Shown here: piece after piece, positions 50,233-57,709 of the stretch
How positions within the stretch are numbered: the stretch's first letter is position 1
Layout: every line of letters begins with the position of its first letter
Origin: a virus
Virus record (IMG/VR): IMGVR_UViG_3300018429_000060
Coordinates: 1-64,000 of that record
Length of the DNA stretch: 64,000 bases
Reading direction: 5' to 3' (one strand)
The notes under the pieces: generated by a model
The model's database searches: none
What the model was told of the DNA's origin: nothing
The model's input: the letters and a program-made list of their open reading frames with translations, nothing else
Translations under genes and position numbers: made by a program

Positions 50233-50430
50233 ATGACCGGCCCGGCACCGGCGGCCGCGTTCGTCATCGAGCCGTTGACCGCCGGTAGGCCGATCACCTG
50301 GATCACCCCCGACCACCGCCGCGGCGCGGTGTACGTGCGGTGGATCAAGCCCGCCCGCAAGCCGCTGCGGACGGGCCCGCACCAGACCGACGACGACCTC
50401 ACCCGAAGCCGCCACCGCACCCCACGCTGA
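50233..50430 (+). CDS. small basic hypothetical protein
   Basis: 65 aa from the ATG at 50233 (a GTG at 50221 would add 4 residues). 'FVIEPLTAGRPITWITPDHRRGAVYVRWIKPARKPLRTG' suggests a small beta-rich, basic, possibly nucleic-acid-binding protein. No Shine-Dalgarno of note. Modest support. Confidence 0.35.
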   Translation: MTGPAPAAAFVIEPLTAGRPITWITPDHRRGAVYVRWIKPARKPLRTGPHQTDDDLTRSRHRTPR

Positions 50431-50452
50431 GTGCGTTTCCGCAGGTCAACAC

Positions 50453-50481
50453 TTGTATTTGCGAGCGCAAACGCATAAGAT
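50453..50481 (+). promoter_or_regulatory. promoter with palindromic operator for the Sak4-like operon
   Basis: TTGTAT (-35, 50453-50458), a 17-bp spacer, and TAAGAT (-10, 50476-50481). The spacer contains TTTGCG-AG-CGCAAA (50458-50471), a perfect palindrome placed exactly where a repressor would block the polymerase. GAAGGAG and the ATG at 50568 follow. Confidence 0.6.
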
Positions 50482-50567
50482 TGATCATGAAGAAATAGCA
50501 CAGCCCCACCCGGCGCGCCTGGAAGCAAAACCGGATGGAGCTGCCCGAACACCCGAAGGAGTCCTGT

Positions 50568-51794
50568 ATGTCAGCCTACGCCGGCACGCCCCAGTTGACG
50601 CGCCCGCTGCAGCCCTACCCCCTGGTCACCGACACCCCCACCGGCGACGTGGAGCCCCCGTTCATCCTCGTCGAGGGCGCCGAGAAGTCGGGCAAGTCGT
50701 GGGAGGTCGCCAAGTTCACCGGCGACCCGCGCATCCTCTACACCTGGTGGATCGAGTGGGGCGAGAAGCCCTGCGCCAAGGAGTACGGCGCCATCCCCGG
50801 TGCCCGCTACGAGGTCGTGCGCCACGACGGCTCGTTCTGGTCGGTGCTGTCGCTGGTCGAGCAGATCACCGAGCTGGCCCGCGCCATGATCACCACCGAG
50901 GCCGCGCCGATGATCGTCATCGACACCATGTCCGGCGAGTGGCGCTCCCTGAAGGACCTCGCGCACCGGCGCACCATGGCCTCGCCCAGTGTGCTGCGCA
51001 AGATCGAGCGCAACCCGGCCGCCGTGGCTGATGCCCACACGATCCACAGCAACACGTGGAACGACGTCATCGACCTGCACTACGAGCTGGTCCGGTTGCT
51101 GCAGGGGTTCCCCGGCGTGGCCGTGATGATCTCCCGCGGTAAGGAGGTCACCGCGTTCGACGACGCCGGCCGCCCGGTCCCCGGCGAGAAGACCTACCGG
51201 GTCGAGGGCCAGAAGGATCTCGCCTTCGACGCGTCGGCCTGGGTGCGGATGTCGCGCGACGGCAACCACAGCGTCGTCGCCGCCCGCTCGGCGCGGGCGC
51301 CACGTCGTCCCAACGCCACCCAGCCCGGCGAGTACCGCGGCCTGGGGTGGCTGGTGTTCGACAAGCTGCAGTACCAGCCGCGGCCTTGGACGCCGCCGCC
51401 CGCTGCTCCCGTGCAGCCCACCGGCCCGGCCCGGCCCCCGGCGGCGTCGCCGCAGGAGCCGCGCACCGTCGGCGGTCGCCAGATGGTCGTGCACGACTGG
51501 GCCGCCGAGCTGGAGCGGGTCAACGGCACCGAGAACCTGCGCGAGCGCTACGACCGCCTCACCGAGCTGTGGTCGGCCGCCAGCCTGGCCAACGCCGGCC
51601 AGCCCATCCGCGACGAGATCGCCGCCGCCGGCCGCGTCGCCGCGGCCGAGCTGGGCATTCCACCCAAGGAGCCCGGCGCCGCCGCACCGGCTGACACCCC
51701 GGACCCCACCCCGGACACCACCGAGGCCACCGCACCGGCCACCGCACCGGCCGCCGCGGCGACCACCGAGCCGCCGAGCGAGGTGTCGTCATGA
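50568..51794 (+). CDS. Sak4-like RecA-family ATPase (single-strand annealing / recombination)
   Basis: 408 aa from the ATG at 50568 with GAAGGAG. Walker A 'EGAEKSGKSWEVA' near residue 33 and Walker B 'PMIVIDTMSGEW' are set in a RecA/RAD51-core sized region (about 20-235), and 'VEGQKDLAFDASAWVRM' resembles the end of the core in phage Sak4-like ATPases. The C-terminal half is Pro/Ala-rich with one helical unit. In phages this family supports recombination-dependent replication together with an SSB. No SSB was recognised. ATGA coupling to ardC-like gene. Confidence 0.75.
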   Translation: MSAYAGTPQLTRPLQPYPLVTDTPTGDVEPPFILVEGAEKSGKSWEVAKFTGDPRILYTWWIEWGEKPCAKEYGAIPGARYEVVRHDGSFWSVLSLVEQITELARAMITTEAAPMIVIDTMSGEWRSLKDLAHRRTMASPSVLRKIERNPAAVADAHTIHSNTWNDVIDLHYELVRLLQGFPGVAVMISRGKEVTAFDDAGRPVPGEKTYRVEGQKDLAFDASAWVRMSRDGNHSVVAARSARAPRRPNATQPGEYRGLGWLVFDKLQYQPRPWTPPPAAPVQPTGPARPPAASPQEPRTVGGRQMVVHDWAAELERVNGTENLRERYDRLTELWSAASLANAGQPIRDEIAAAGRVAAAELGIPPKEPGAAAPADTPDPTPDTTEATAPATAPAAAATTEPPSEVSS

Positions 51795-52600
51795 CCGCCG
51801 CCACCACCCGGCGGCCGCGTCGCAGCCGCTACAGCGAGGCCGAGCAGGCCGAACGGGCCGCCCACGACGCCCACGTCAGCGCCGTGGCCGACCAGGTGCT
51901 GACCGACCCGGCGGCGGTGGCCCAGCTCATCCGCCAGCTCGGCGGCTCCTGCACCTCGCCGCGTGTGCTGCGCTACAGCCTGCGCAACCAGATCCTGGTG
52001 CACACCCAGGCCCGCGACCGCGGCATCGCGCTGGTCGACGTCGACTCGGTGCGCGGTTGGCGCCAACGCGGCCGCGGTGTGCGCCGCGGCGAGCGGGGCC
52101 TGCGCATCGTCGCGCCCATGGGCACCGACGCCGCCGCCGACACCCCCGAGGGTGCCGAGGCCCAGCCCGCCGACCCCGTTGCCGAGAGCACCGGTCGGCC
52201 GCTATTCCGCATGGTCAGCGTGTTCGACATCTCCCAGACCGACGGCGCCGACAACGCCGCCGACAACGCCGCCGGCAACGCCGGCGGCCCCGAGGAGCTG
52301 ACCGGGCACGCGGCCACCACCGCCGACGTCGGCGCGGCCGCGCAGCTGCCCGGCGACATCCACCACACCGCGCTGACCGAGGAGATCACCCGCCGCGAGT
52401 ACCGCATCGTCTGGTCCGTCCGCGACCCCGCCGACCCGGTCACCCCGCTCGACGTCCGGGTGGACCACACCGCGCGGATCGTCGACCTGCCGCACGAGCT
52501 GCTGCTCGGCCCCGACACCGACCGCGCCGCCGGGCTGAGCGTCGGCATGGCGCAGATCCTCACCCACCGCCCCACCGCCACCGGGGCAGGTGCGCGATGA
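51791..52600 (+). CDS. ArdC N-terminal domain protein (antirestriction-like)
   Basis: 269 aa, ATGA coupling. 'YSLRNQILVHTQARDRGIALVDVDSVRGWRQRGRGVRRGERGLRIVAPM' followed by 'RMVSVFDISQT' is the ArdC N-terminal ssDNA-binding domain (DUF1738). The metalloprotease domain of full ArdC is absent, and the rest is an acidic Ala-rich linker plus a short domain. ArdC proteins of plasmids protect incoming DNA from host restriction. This shorter version is common in actinobacterial plasmids and phages next to DUF3560 genes, as here. Confidence 0.75.
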   Translation: MTAATTRRPRRSRYSEAEQAERAAHDAHVSAVADQVLTDPAAVAQLIRQLGGSCTSPRVLRYSLRNQILVHTQARDRGIALVDVDSVRGWRQRGRGVRRGERGLRIVAPMGTDAAADTPEGAEAQPADPVAESTGRPLFRMVSVFDISQTDGADNAADNAAGNAGGPEELTGHAATTADVGAAAQLPGDIHHTALTEEITRREYRIVWSVRDPADPVTPLDVRVDHTARIVDLPHELLLGPDTDRAAGLSVGMAQILTHRPTATGAGAR

Positions 52601-53589
52601 CGATCACCATCACCCACACCTACGCCGAGGGCACCCTGCTCGACGGCACCACCAAGCCCGACTTCGCCAAGGGCACCGGCCCGCGGCAGGTGCTCGACAC
52701 CTACGCGTGGCGGTGGGGCCACAGCATCGGCTGCTGGTACCAGCGCAACAGCCGCGACCGGCCGGCGTACACGTACCGCATCGAGCGGACCGCCGAGCAG
52801 CTGCGCGAGCTGGGGTTCACCGTCGAGGTGAGCATCGACAACGAGCCGCGGCCGATGTCCGACCAGGAGGCGGCCCGCGCCGACCGCATGGACGGCCGCG
52901 CGGCGGCCCTGCACGACAAGGCCGACCGCCGGGCCAGCGCCGCCGCCGGGCGGCAGGCCGCGGCCGATCAGATCGCCAACAGCATCCCGTTCGGGCAGCC
53001 GATCCTCGTCGGACACCACTCCGAGCGGCGCCACCGCCGCGACCTGGACCGGATGCACACCAACCAGGGCAAGGCGCTGCAGCTCGGCCGCGAGGCCGAC
53101 CAGGCCGCCGCCGGCGCGGCCTCGGCCGAACGGCACATGCAGCACCGCTACAACCCGGTCACCGTGGCCAACCGCATCCACGAGCTGCAGGCCGAGCTGC
53201 GGCGCTACGAGCGGGAGATGGGACCGGAGGCCAGCGAGGCGACGGTGGCGCACTACGAGCCGCTGCGCGCCGACGCCGCTACCCGGCTGCAGCACTGGCA
53301 GCAGGTCCGCGCCGAGCAGATCGCCTCCGGTGAGGTCGTCGAGTACGGACCGGACAACGTCCACGTCGGCGACTGGGTCGGTGGCTGGGGTTCCGGCTGG
53401 TACGAGGTGGCCAAGGTCAACCGCGCCACCGTCACCTGCAACACCCAACGCTCGGCCATGCCGCCCTACCAGTGGCTGACCAACAAGGTGCCCTACCGCC
53501 GGATCACCGGGCTGCGCACCGCGCAGGACATGGCCACCCGCCGCGCCGCCACGACCGACCCCGCCGAGGCGGGGGGTGAGCGGTCGTGA
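52597..53589 (+). CDS. DUF3560 family protein
   Basis: 330 aa from the ATG at 52597 overlapping the previous stop. The family pattern is clear: 'HTYAEGTLLDGTTKPDFAKG', 'WRWGHSIGCWYQRNSRDR', then coiled-coil-like Ala/Arg-rich helices and 'IPFGQPILVGHHSERRHRRDLDRM'. The function of DUF3560 is not known. It is a typical partner of ArdC genes on actinobacterial mobile elements. The C-terminal ~90 residues are a separate beta domain ('VHVGDWVGGWGSGWYEVAKVN'). Confidence 0.8.
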   Translation: MTITITHTYAEGTLLDGTTKPDFAKGTGPRQVLDTYAWRWGHSIGCWYQRNSRDRPAYTYRIERTAEQLRELGFTVEVSIDNEPRPMSDQEAARADRMDGRAAALHDKADRRASAAAGRQAAADQIANSIPFGQPILVGHHSERRHRRDLDRMHTNQGKALQLGREADQAAAGAASAERHMQHRYNPVTVANRIHELQAELRRYEREMGPEASEATVAHYEPLRADAATRLQHWQQVRAEQIASGEVVEYGPDNVHVGDWVGGWGSGWYEVAKVNRATVTCNTQRSAMPPYQWLTNKVPYRRITGLRTAQDMATRRAATTDPAEAGGERS

Positions 53590-53882
53590 GCTGGGACGAC
53601 CTGTGGCCCGAGCGCGACGGCCTGGCCTGGGACGGGTCGTGGTCGCCCGGCCTGCTGCCCCGCGGTGAGTCGCCGCCGACGGTCGACCTGGTGTGGCACG
53701 AGCACCAGTGCCCGGACGGCACGCGGGTGGTGTGCGCGTCGCAGTGGATCGCGATGACCCAAACCACCCTCGACCGGTGGTACGTCGGCGAGTACCACAT
53801 CGCGACGTCCTCGCGGGTGCAGGAGAACACCGTGCCGCCCGACTTCGGCTGGGTCGACCAGCAGGCCAGCGTCGCCTCATGA
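53586..53882 (+). CDS. small hypothetical protein
   Basis: 98 aa, GTG start with GTGA coupling to DUF3560. Trp-rich ('MSWDDLWPERDGLAWDGSW') with a beta-rich middle. No family recognised. Followed by a strong hairpin. Confidence 0.55.
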   Translation: MSWDDLWPERDGLAWDGSWSPGLLPRGESPPTVDLVWHEHQCPDGTRVVCASQWIAMTQTTLDRWYVGEYHIATSSRVQENTVPPDFGWVDQQASVAS

Positions 53883-53889
53883 GCGGTCA

Positions 53890-53929
53890 GGGGTGGCGCC
53901 GGCCGGGTCGCCGACGGCGGCGCCACCCC
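53890..53929 (+). terminator. hairpin terminator after DUF3560 operon
   Basis: Perfect 11-bp stem GGGGTGGCGCC / GGCGCCACCCC with an 18-nt loop. Confidence 0.6.
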
Positions 53930-53978
53930 TTCACGATCCCCCGCCGGCGAGAGCCGCGAACCAGAGGAGGTTCCCGCA

Positions 53979-54656
53979 ATGACCACCGCCCCGGACACCT
54001 GTCAGGTCGGAGACCCTGACCCGACCCCGGACATCGCCCCACTGCACGGGATGTGCGGCGCCGAGGACCAGGACTGGACCTGCACCCGGTACGCCGGCCA
54101 CGCCGGCAGCCAGCACGTCGCCGGCTGCCTCGGCGTGGTGCGCCACGTCTGGCCCTGGGCGCCCGGTTGGCACCGCGGCCGCGCCCGGATCAGCGCCCGC
54201 AGCGACGGTGGCGTCACCGTCCTGTGCCCCCTCGGCCACCTCGTCACCGCCGCCGCCCCCGGCCACTGGGCCGGCAGCGACCTGGCCGCGCGCATTGGTT
54301 TCGGCTGGGACGTCGAGTGCACCGGAGCCACCAGCCCACCCCCAACCCCTGTGAGCATCACCCGAGAGGAGAACCCCATGTCCACCGGCATCAGGTGGTC
54401 CGACTTCAGCGACGCCCAGCGCGCCGAGCTGACCACCTACCTCGAGACCGACCCCCGCGGCAAGGCCGTCGCCGACTACGCCGGCGACGACCCCGAGTTC
54501 CGGCTGTGGCTGCTGCGCGTCGACGCGGCCTGCGGCAAGCGCCTTCAGCTGTCGATGTTCGACCTGGCCGACTTCTGCTGGCGCGACGAGTACGACGCCG
54601 ACGCGGCGCCCCGTGAGGCGCTGTCCGCCGCGATCGCCGCGGAAGGACTCGGCTGA
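53979..54656 (+). CDS. Cys/His-containing protein fused in frame to a second small domain
   Basis: 225 aa. Residues 1-125 contain 'GMCGAEDQDWTCTRYAGHAGSQHVAGC', a zinc-type pattern, and 'VLCPLGHLV'. Residues 134-225 ('MSTGIRWSDFSDAQRAELTTYLE...') form an acidic helical domain. The junction carries a complete internal Shine-Dalgarno and ATG (54364-54380), as if two genes had lost the stop between them. It may yield two products. Neither part is of known family. Confidence 0.5.
   Translation: MTTAPDTCQVGDPDPTPDIAPLHGMCGAEDQDWTCTRYAGHAGSQHVAGCLGVVRHVWPWAPGWHRGRARISARSDGGVTVLCPLGHLVTAAAPGHWAGSDLAARIGFGWDVECTGATSPPPTPVSITREENPMSTGIRWSDFSDAQRAELTTYLETDPRGKAVADYAGDDPEFRLWLLRVDAACGKRLQLSMFDLADFCWRDEYDADAAPREALSAAIAAEGLG
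54364..54380 (+). promoter_or_regulatory. internal Shine-Dalgarno and ATG in frame
   Basis: GAGAGGAGA (54364-54372) and ATG at 54378, in frame with the enclosing gene at residue 134. Would make a 92-aa product. Confidence 0.55.
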
Positions 54657-54726
54657 TGACCACCCACCTCCACGGGTTCGCGGACACCCGACCGAGGGTG
54701 ACTTCAACCCCAAACCGAGACGTGCG

Positions 54727-54740
54727 CATGATATGATTAC
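54727..54740 (+). promoter_or_regulatory. promoter box CATGATATGATTAC (second copy)
   Basis: Identical to 14 bp of the palindrome at 49539-49557 and again containing TATGAT (54732-54737). GGAAAGGACC and the TTG start at 54780 follow. Confidence 0.45.
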
Positions 54741-54779
54741 CTCAATATACCTTTACGCTGTGCTCGGAAAGGACCTCCG

Positions 54780-55217
54780 TTGACCTTCGCCACCTGCACA
54801 TACACCGAATACGATCCGGCCACCATGGGTGGCCTGCCTGTGAGGACCACGGTCGGCAACGTCCGATTCAAGCTGCGGTACCCGCTGGAGCACAAGATGC
54901 CGGCGATCTACCCCGCCCGCACGATCCTGAAGCTCCCGCAGCCGGACTTCACCATCGCCTACCTGGCCGCGCTGACCACCTACGGCGTCGACGGCATCCG
55001 CCGCGACGCCGCGGCCATCAGGGCCGCCGCCGGCGTCGACGAGTCCACCCGCCTGGTGGCCCTGTGCTTCGACAGGTTGGGTGTTCCGGGGAAGCCGGCG
55101 TGGTGTCACCGGACCCTGTTCGCCCGCTGGTGGACCGAGCAGACCGGTGAGGAGGTCCCCGAGTACGGCGCCGTGCTCACCCCCGAGATCCGCGCCGATC
55201 AGCACGACCTGTTCTGA
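54780..55217 (+). CDS. DUF488-like protein
   Basis: 145 aa with a TTG start preceded by GGAAAGGACC. 'TRLVALCFDRLGVPGKPAWCHRTLFARWWTEQTGEEVPEYG' matches the C-terminal part of DUF488 proteins ('L.LlCfe....CHR..la.w......vpE'). Function unknown, and related genes occur in many phages. It has its own promoter upstream and a strong hairpin downstream. Confidence 0.6.
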   Translation: MTFATCTYTEYDPATMGGLPVRTTVGNVRFKLRYPLEHKMPAIYPARTILKLPQPDFTIAYLAALTTYGVDGIRRDAAAIRAAAGVDESTRLVALCFDRLGVPGKPAWCHRTLFARWWTEQTGEEVPEYGAVLTPEIRADQHDLF

Positions 55218-55222
55218 CCTCC

Positions 55223-55260
55223 GTCGGCCAGGCCGGCGGTTCGCCGCCGGCGCCGCCGAC
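55223..55260 (+). terminator. strong hairpin with TTCG tetraloop
   Basis: GCCGGCGG-TTCG-CCGCCGGC (55232-55251) extended by outer pairs GTCGGC/GCCGAC (55223-55228 / 55255-55260), 5 bp after the stop. Confidence 0.7.
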
Positions 55261-55307
55261 AAAGCGCGACCCATCACGGCCAATCAATGCCCCCAATTCT
55301 TTGGTGA

Positions 55308-55340
55308 AACTGGCATTCAGAAGTGCGGCGGATTAGGATA
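55308..55340 (+). promoter_or_regulatory. early promoter copy 1 (AACTGGC-N17-ATTAGGATA)
   Basis: AACTGGC at 55308-55314, 17 bp, ATTAGGATA at 55332-55340 (-10 TAGGAT), then TTGGTATCAC. It is one of four copies with identical spacing; drives the gene at 55415. Confidence 0.65.
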
Positions 55341-55414
55341 TTGGTATCACCATCCAGTATCAACCAAAACCAGTTGAGAACCCTATTCCACCCCGGCAAT
55401 CCTCGAGAGAATGT

Positions 55415-55909
55415 GTGCCAATGCCTGCCACTGCACTACACGCCCGACTCGACGCGCTGTTGCGCACCGAATCGCAGATGAGCGCGAGACTCCACCAGAT
55501 GGACGCCGGCGAGGACGCGGCCGCGCAGGCCAAGGCCGCCGCGCTGGCGGACCGCGCGGAGTTGCACGCCGAGATCGTCACCATCGTGCACCAGCTCGAC
55601 GCGCTGCTGCGCACCGCCTGCGTGGCCCCGCCGGCGGCGTGGGTACCTCAGTTCCCGTCGCCGACGAGTGAGGTCGTCGTCCTGCACGTCCCGCTGGTCG
55701 GGTACGACGCCAAGCTGTTCCTCGCCGGCGTGCGGGCCAGCCAGATCGACCTGACGGTCGTCGACCTGACGAGCCGCTGGACCCACGCCGAGTGGACCGA
55801 GCAGCGCGCCAGGGCTCTGGTCGACAGGTCACCAGCGGCGGCCGCGGCGATCGAGGATTGGTTCGCTCTGGCGGGCGGGCACCTGCACCCCGACCCCGCT
55901 GAATCCTGA
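55415..55909 (+). CDS. hypothetical protein with N-terminal coiled coil
   Basis: 164 aa from the GTG at 55415 (an ATG at 55421 is equally possible). Residues 8-65 form a Leu/Ala coiled coil ('LHARLDALLRTESQMSARLHQMDAGEDAAAQAKAAALADRAELHAEIVTIVHQLDALLRT'), the rest an alpha/beta domain. No family recognised. Single-gene transcription unit between promoter copy 1 and the hairpin at 55933. Confidence 0.5.
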   Translation: MPMPATALHARLDALLRTESQMSARLHQMDAGEDAAAQAKAAALADRAELHAEIVTIVHQLDALLRTACVAPPAAWVPQFPSPTSEVVVLHVPLVGYDAKLFLAGVRASQIDLTVVDLTSRWTHAEWTEQRARALVDRSPAAAAAIEDWFALAGGHLHPDPAES

Positions 55910-55932
55910 CCCAACGCAATTGCAATTGCCCT

Positions 55933-55981
55933 GAATAGGGCCGGATAAGCCACTCATTAACTGGCTAATCCGGCCCTATTC
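55933..55981 (+). terminator. long hairpin overlapping the next promoter
   Basis: Arms 55933-55951 and 55963-55981 pair over 19 bp with one mismatch (outer part GAATAGGGCCGGAT / ATCCGGCCCTATTC). The right arm lies in the spacer of promoter copy 2. Confidence 0.65.
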
Positions 55982-55991
55982 CATTAGGATT
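55959..55991 (+). promoter_or_regulatory. early promoter copy 2 (AACTGGC-N17-ATTAGGATT)
   Basis: AACTGGC 55959-55965, 17 bp, ATTAGGATT 55983-55991. Drives the gene at 56048. Overlap with the upstream terminator suggests a compact terminator-promoter cassette. Confidence 0.65.
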
Positions 55992-56047
55992 AGGACATAG
56001 CCCGAATTGATCCCCCTATTCATTGTGCGCGAATTGAGGTATGCGTC

Positions 56048-56365
56048 ATGGACGTTCTGATCGGCCTGTTCTTCATCTTTGTGGTGCCGGCCATCACTTA
56101 CTGGCGTGGGCGGCGCAGCGGCTACCGCCGCCACGCCGCGCAAACCGCCGCGGCGCCGGCCCCCGACGGCACGCTGTGGTGCCAGTGCGGCGGCACCCTC
56201 GCCCACCACAGCCCGGCCACCGGCCGCTGTGCCCACGTCGTGTACGTCGCCGGGCCCGCCGGCCCCGAACAGCGGGCGTGCACCTGCCAGTGGTTCGTCG
56301 ACCGCGCCGACCCGTACTCGCCGCCGCCGCCGGCCTACTCCCCGCCCTTCCCGCCCGCCGCCTGA
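56048..56365 (+). CDS. small membrane protein with Cys cluster
   Basis: 105 aa. One N-terminal membrane helix ('MDVLIGLFFIFVVPAITYW'), a basic stop-transfer ('RGRRSGYRRH'), then a cytoplasmic part with 'WCQCGG', 'HH', 'CAH' and 'CTCQW' that could bind zinc, and a Pro-rich tail. Function unknown. Confidence 0.55.
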   Translation: MDVLIGLFFIFVVPAITYWRGRRSGYRRHAAQTAAAPAPDGTLWCQCGGTLAHHSPATGRCAHVVYVAGPAGPEQRACTCQWFVDRADPYSPPPPAYSPPFPPAA

Positions 56366-56408
56366 CCCCCGAACGACCCCGACAGACCCGACGAGGAGAC
56401 CCACCGCC

Positions 56409-56918
56409 ATGACCCGGATCTACGCCCGGCTGCGCATTCTCAGCGGCCCCGACCTCGACGGCGTGCTGGTCGGCCACAGCGGCCGCGCCGCGTTCGAGAC
56501 CGTTGTCCGCGCCCGGCGCGGCCTCACCACGTCCATGATCACGCCGGTGCTCACGCGGTTCTCCCGCGTGTACGTGGCGCAGGTGGGCGGCAACAAGGCC
56601 GACAACACCGTCGACCTCGCCCTGGAGGCCGGCGGCTACCGCCGGCTCACCCTGCAGGACCTGACCCTCGGCTACCAGCCGCGGGTGCCCCTGTCGCGCC
56701 TGGACAAGACGCTCGCCGCGATCGCCGAGGACTACCCGGTCGGCAGCCCCACCCGGCAGCTCGCCGACGCGCTCGGCGAGGTGCTGGACCTGTGGGCGCT
56801 GCACCGCCGCGAGGGCACCGCCGCGGTTCCGCTGCAGCAGATCGACCAGGTCATCGGCGACCGGCTGCGGCCGCTGTTCCCCGCCTGGTCGCCCGACGAC
56901 GAGCCGGGGGGACCGTGA
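56409..56918 (+). CDS. hypothetical protein
   Basis: 169 aa from the ATG at 56409 with GAGGAGACC. The N-terminal ~80 residues are beta-rich and basic; the C-terminal helix region ends 'IDQVIGDRLRPLFPAWSPDDEPGGP'. No family recognised. TGATG junction with the next gene. Confidence 0.5.
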   Translation: MTRIYARLRILSGPDLDGVLVGHSGRAAFETVVRARRGLTTSMITPVLTRFSRVYVAQVGGNKADNTVDLALEAGGYRRLTLQDLTLGYQPRVPLSRLDKTLAAIAEDYPVGSPTRQLADALGEVLDLWALHRREGTAAVPLQQIDQVIGDRLRPLFPAWSPDDEPGGP

Positions 56919-57700
56919 TGGAGGTCGACGAGATGACGTGCGCCCACTGCGGCCGCGTCGGCACCCGCGCGTTCGTGCCGCTGCTGCCCGGCAGCAGCTC
57001 CACCTACGGACCCTGGCGGTGTCGCTGGGAGCCGGCCTGTATGCGGCGGTGGCAGGCCACGACCGCAGCCCTGGCGCCGGCACCGGCCCCCGTGGATCTG
57101 GACGCGCCCGCCCCACCCGCTGATCCCACCTGGGCGCCTGCGCCTGGCATTCCGTTGGAGGTTCCCGTGACCGATCGCGTACCCGACGCGCTCCCCCCGC
57201 ACATCATGACGGCCGCGCAGCGCTGCCACAGCCGGCTCCTGGACCACGGCTGCGACTTCGGCCTGCTGCTGACCGGCATCGCCACCTGGCAGGTGCGCTA
57301 CCTGCTGCCGGCCGCCACGGCCATCAGCATCAACTGGGACGAGCAGGTGCAGCTGCTGGCCGTGCACGCCGGCGACCGCACCCTGTGGCACGTCGACACC
57401 GATCCCGAGGAGCCCCCCGAGGGCGTGCCCGACAGCACGTGGACGGCGGCGCTCGACCGCATCGAGTGGATCCTGCACGACGCGCTGGACAGTGCAGGGC
57501 CCCACGACCTCGGCTGGCGCCCCCACACCCACGCCGACGGGTGGGAGCTGGAGCTGGCCGTGCACCCCGCCGGCGTGGACGTCCGCGCCGCGGATCTCGC
57601 CGCGCTCGACGAGCTCGCCGCCGCCACCGGCGGCTGGCACCGCCCCCCCGGCCCTGCGCCTGAACCGGCCGCGCCGGGCAGCACCAACACCACCAGTTGA
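56918..57700 (+). CDS. zinc-finger domain fused in frame to a second domain
   Basis: 260 aa. Residues 1-50 are a zinc-knuckle type domain ('CAHCGRVG', 'RCRWEPAC'), then a Pro/Ala linker and, from residue 84, a separate alpha/beta domain ('VTDRVPDALPPHIMTAAQRCHSRLLDHGCDF...'). The junction again holds an internal GGAGG and GTG in frame (57157-57169). Neither domain is of known function. Confidence 0.5.
   Translation: MEVDEMTCAHCGRVGTRAFVPLLPGSSSTYGPWRCRWEPACMRRWQATTAALAPAPAPVDLDAPAPPADPTWAPAPGIPLEVPVTDRVPDALPPHIMTAAQRCHSRLLDHGCDFGLLLTGIATWQVRYLLPAATAISINWDEQVQLLAVHAGDRTLWHVDTDPEEPPEGVPDSTWTAALDRIEWILHDALDSAGPHDLGWRPHTHADGWELELAVHPAGVDVRAADLAALDELAAATGGWHRPPGPAPEPAAPGSTNTTS
57157..57169 (+). 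promoter_or_regulatory. internal Shine-Dalgarno and GTG in frame
   Basis: GGAGG (57157-57161), 5-nt spacer, GTG at 57167, in frame at residue 84 of the enclosing gene, exactly at the linker end. Confidence 0.55.
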
Positions 57701-57709
57701 GGAGCCCTC

